Shown here piece after piece: positions 4,627 through 5,446 of a stretch of DNA of 5,446 nt. Positions within the stretch are counted from its first letter, which is position 1; the number at the start of each line of letters is the position of its first letter. The DNA lies in the NCBI GenBank assembly GCA_023231265.1, contig JALNVT010000169.1, forward strand, positions 1 through 5,446, read 5' to 3'. The DNA comes from Sphaerochaetaceae bacterium (lineage in GTDB: Bacteria; Spirochaetota; Spirochaetia; Sphaerochaetales; Sphaerochaetaceae). The translations under genes were made by a program, and so were the position numbers. Under the pieces are notes generated by a model. The model saw only the letters and a list, made by a program, of their open reading frames with translations, did not search any database and was not told the DNA's origin.

Positions 4627-5446
4627 CTACTTATCCAGATGCTGCTTTCTATAAGTTGTAGGAAGAATGCTGTAAGACTGTTTGAACAGACTGCTGAAAT
4701 AACGTGCATTCGAATATCCAACCATCATTGCAATATCTTTAATTGAAGCTGAAGAATTTGAAAGGAGTATCGTTTTTGCTTTCTCAAGACGGTAGGAATT
4801 GAGGTAATCACTGAAGTATATTCCCGTTATCTTATGAAACAATGAGCTGAGATAGTTTGGTGTCAGATTCAATTCATCAGCCACCTGGTTGATTCCAAAG
4901 TTCTTCATGTAATTTATTTTCACATAGTCTTTGATCTGCTCTGTTATATCATGTGTGTTCTCACGAGATAGAATCTTGGCTCTCTTCAACCTATCAACAA
5001 GCTGAGCCTGATTTTTTATATCTTCGTTCCCTATTATAGATTTTATTGAATTCTTGAGGTACTCAACCTTGATTTTTGAAGGAATTTCTTTGAATTGTTT
5101 CTGAAAATTCTCGATCAATTCAAGATACTCAACACCATCATTGTTGGTATAGGCCTCATCCAACTTCCATATATATCTGAGGTATTCGTGATGTGGCGCA
5201 TCTGACTTACCGTATTCCTTGCATTTGCCTGCTCTCTGATTCAAAGACAGATATTGGAATTTCTCATTTGCATCTCCAACTTTAATAGCATCAACAAGAG
5301 TTTTGCACTTGCTATATAGAGAAACAACCTTCACATTTGGATATTCCTTTATGTGCAAGATGTTCTTCTCAATCTCCTCAATTACATATCTCTCACGTTT
5401 TTCATCAAGAAGGACAAGACAGCGAACATCTCTCTCGGATGACTTC
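4627..5446 (-). CDS. YesN-like AraC-family regulator, 5' end beyond window
   Basis: The frame is open from the right edge to a TAG at 4627-4629, leaving 272 visible residues; the true start lies outside. The last ~100 residues are an AraC/XylS double helix-turn-helix DNA-binding domain. The first HTH contains FGINQVADELNLTPNYLSSL followed by FHKITGIYFSDYLNSYRLEKA; the second contains IKDIAMMVGYSNARYFSSLF and ends in the typical P-x-x-YRK. Upstream, the region with YSKCKTLVDAIKVGDANEKF and then WKLDEAYTNNDGVEYLELI resembles the helical linker between receiver and AraC domains in YesN-type response regulators of Firmicutes and spirochaetes. If so, the missing N-terminus would hold a phosphoacceptor receiver domain, but this is not visible. 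A TTG at 5356-5358 lies inside the frame without an SD and is not a believable start. The gene converges on the second small RNA. Such proteins often control sugar uptake genes; no target is seen here. Confidence 0.88.
   Translation of the reverse strand, partial: KSSERDVRCLVLLDEKRERYVIEEIEKNILHIKEYPNVKVVSLYSKCKTLVDAIKVGDANEKFQYLSLNQRAGKCKEYGKSDAPHHEYLRYIWKLDEAYTNNDGVEYLELIENFQKQFKEIPSKIKVEYLKNSIKSIIGNEDIKNQAQLVDRLKRAKILSRENTHDITEQIKDYVKINYMKNFGINQVADELNLTPNYLSSLFHKITGIYFSDYLNSYRLEKAKTILLSNSSASIKDIAMMVGYSNARYFSSLFKQSYSILPTTYRKQHLDK

Noticed and set aside
4506..4721. Leftward 71-codon frame
   Set aside because: It overlaps the HTH region of the real regulator in another frame and crosses the small RNA terminator.
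4453..4746. Rightward 97-codon open frame over the second RNA
   Set aside because: It spans a sigma-54 promoter, a hairpin and a terminator, then runs antisense to the AraC-type gene. It has no family resemblance and is a chance AT-rich frame.
5356..5358. TTG as the start of the AraC-type gene
   Set aside because: The frame stays open for 29 more codons to the window edge and there is no SD before the TTG; the gene is better treated as 5'-truncated.

Overview
The window looks like an AT-rich chromosomal segment of an anaerobic, host-associated bacterium. The bacterial-type prolyl-tRNA synthetase resembles, from memory, spirochaete (Sphaerochaeta/Treponema-like) enzymes, and a YesN-type AraC regulator and an LPP20-like secreted protein would fit such a genome. 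This placement is tentative. Two near-perfect sigma-54 promoters show that the organism should carry RpoN.

Layout from left to right: a leftward, 3'-truncated gene for a secreted LPP20-like protein (1-552); a divergent promoter region; proS (730-2490, rightward) with a strong SD and an intrinsic terminator; a convergent terminator for the leftward genes; a cytoplasmic ankyrin-repeat protein (2683-3195, leftward); a rhomboid-family intramembrane serine protease (3321-3953, leftward); a 673-bp stretch without a protein gene (3954-4626); and a leftward YesN/AraC-type regulator that is cut by the right edge (4627-5446).

The 673-bp stretch is the most interesting part. It holds two consecutive, rightward units of the same design. 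Each has a 23-bp dyad-like element about 100-125 bp upstream of the start, then a sigma-54 -24/-12 promoter with exact GG-N10-GC spacing, then a predicted RNA of about 105-112 nt. Each RNA has a 5' hairpin, an unpaired ACCUCCUUUUU linker that matches the anti-Shine-Dalgarno tail of 16S rRNA, and a perfect 13-bp intrinsic terminator whose loop contains UCUCCCA. The two terminator stems differ in sequence but both pair perfectly, and the C-rich single-stranded motifs are kept. I infer a pair of sibling small RNAs, switched on by an unidentified sigma-54 enhancer-binding protein, that could block ribosome-binding sites of target mRNAs. No rightward gene follows either RNA, so they are not leaders. 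I do not recognise them as a named family.

The protein genes look like ordinary separate units and show no clear functional link to the RNAs. The YesN-type regulator ends 12 bp beyond the second RNA, in convergent orientation. proS and the ankyrin gene have AGGAGA Shine-Dalgarno sites, while the LPP20-like and rhomboid genes have none and may be translated from nearly leaderless transcripts.
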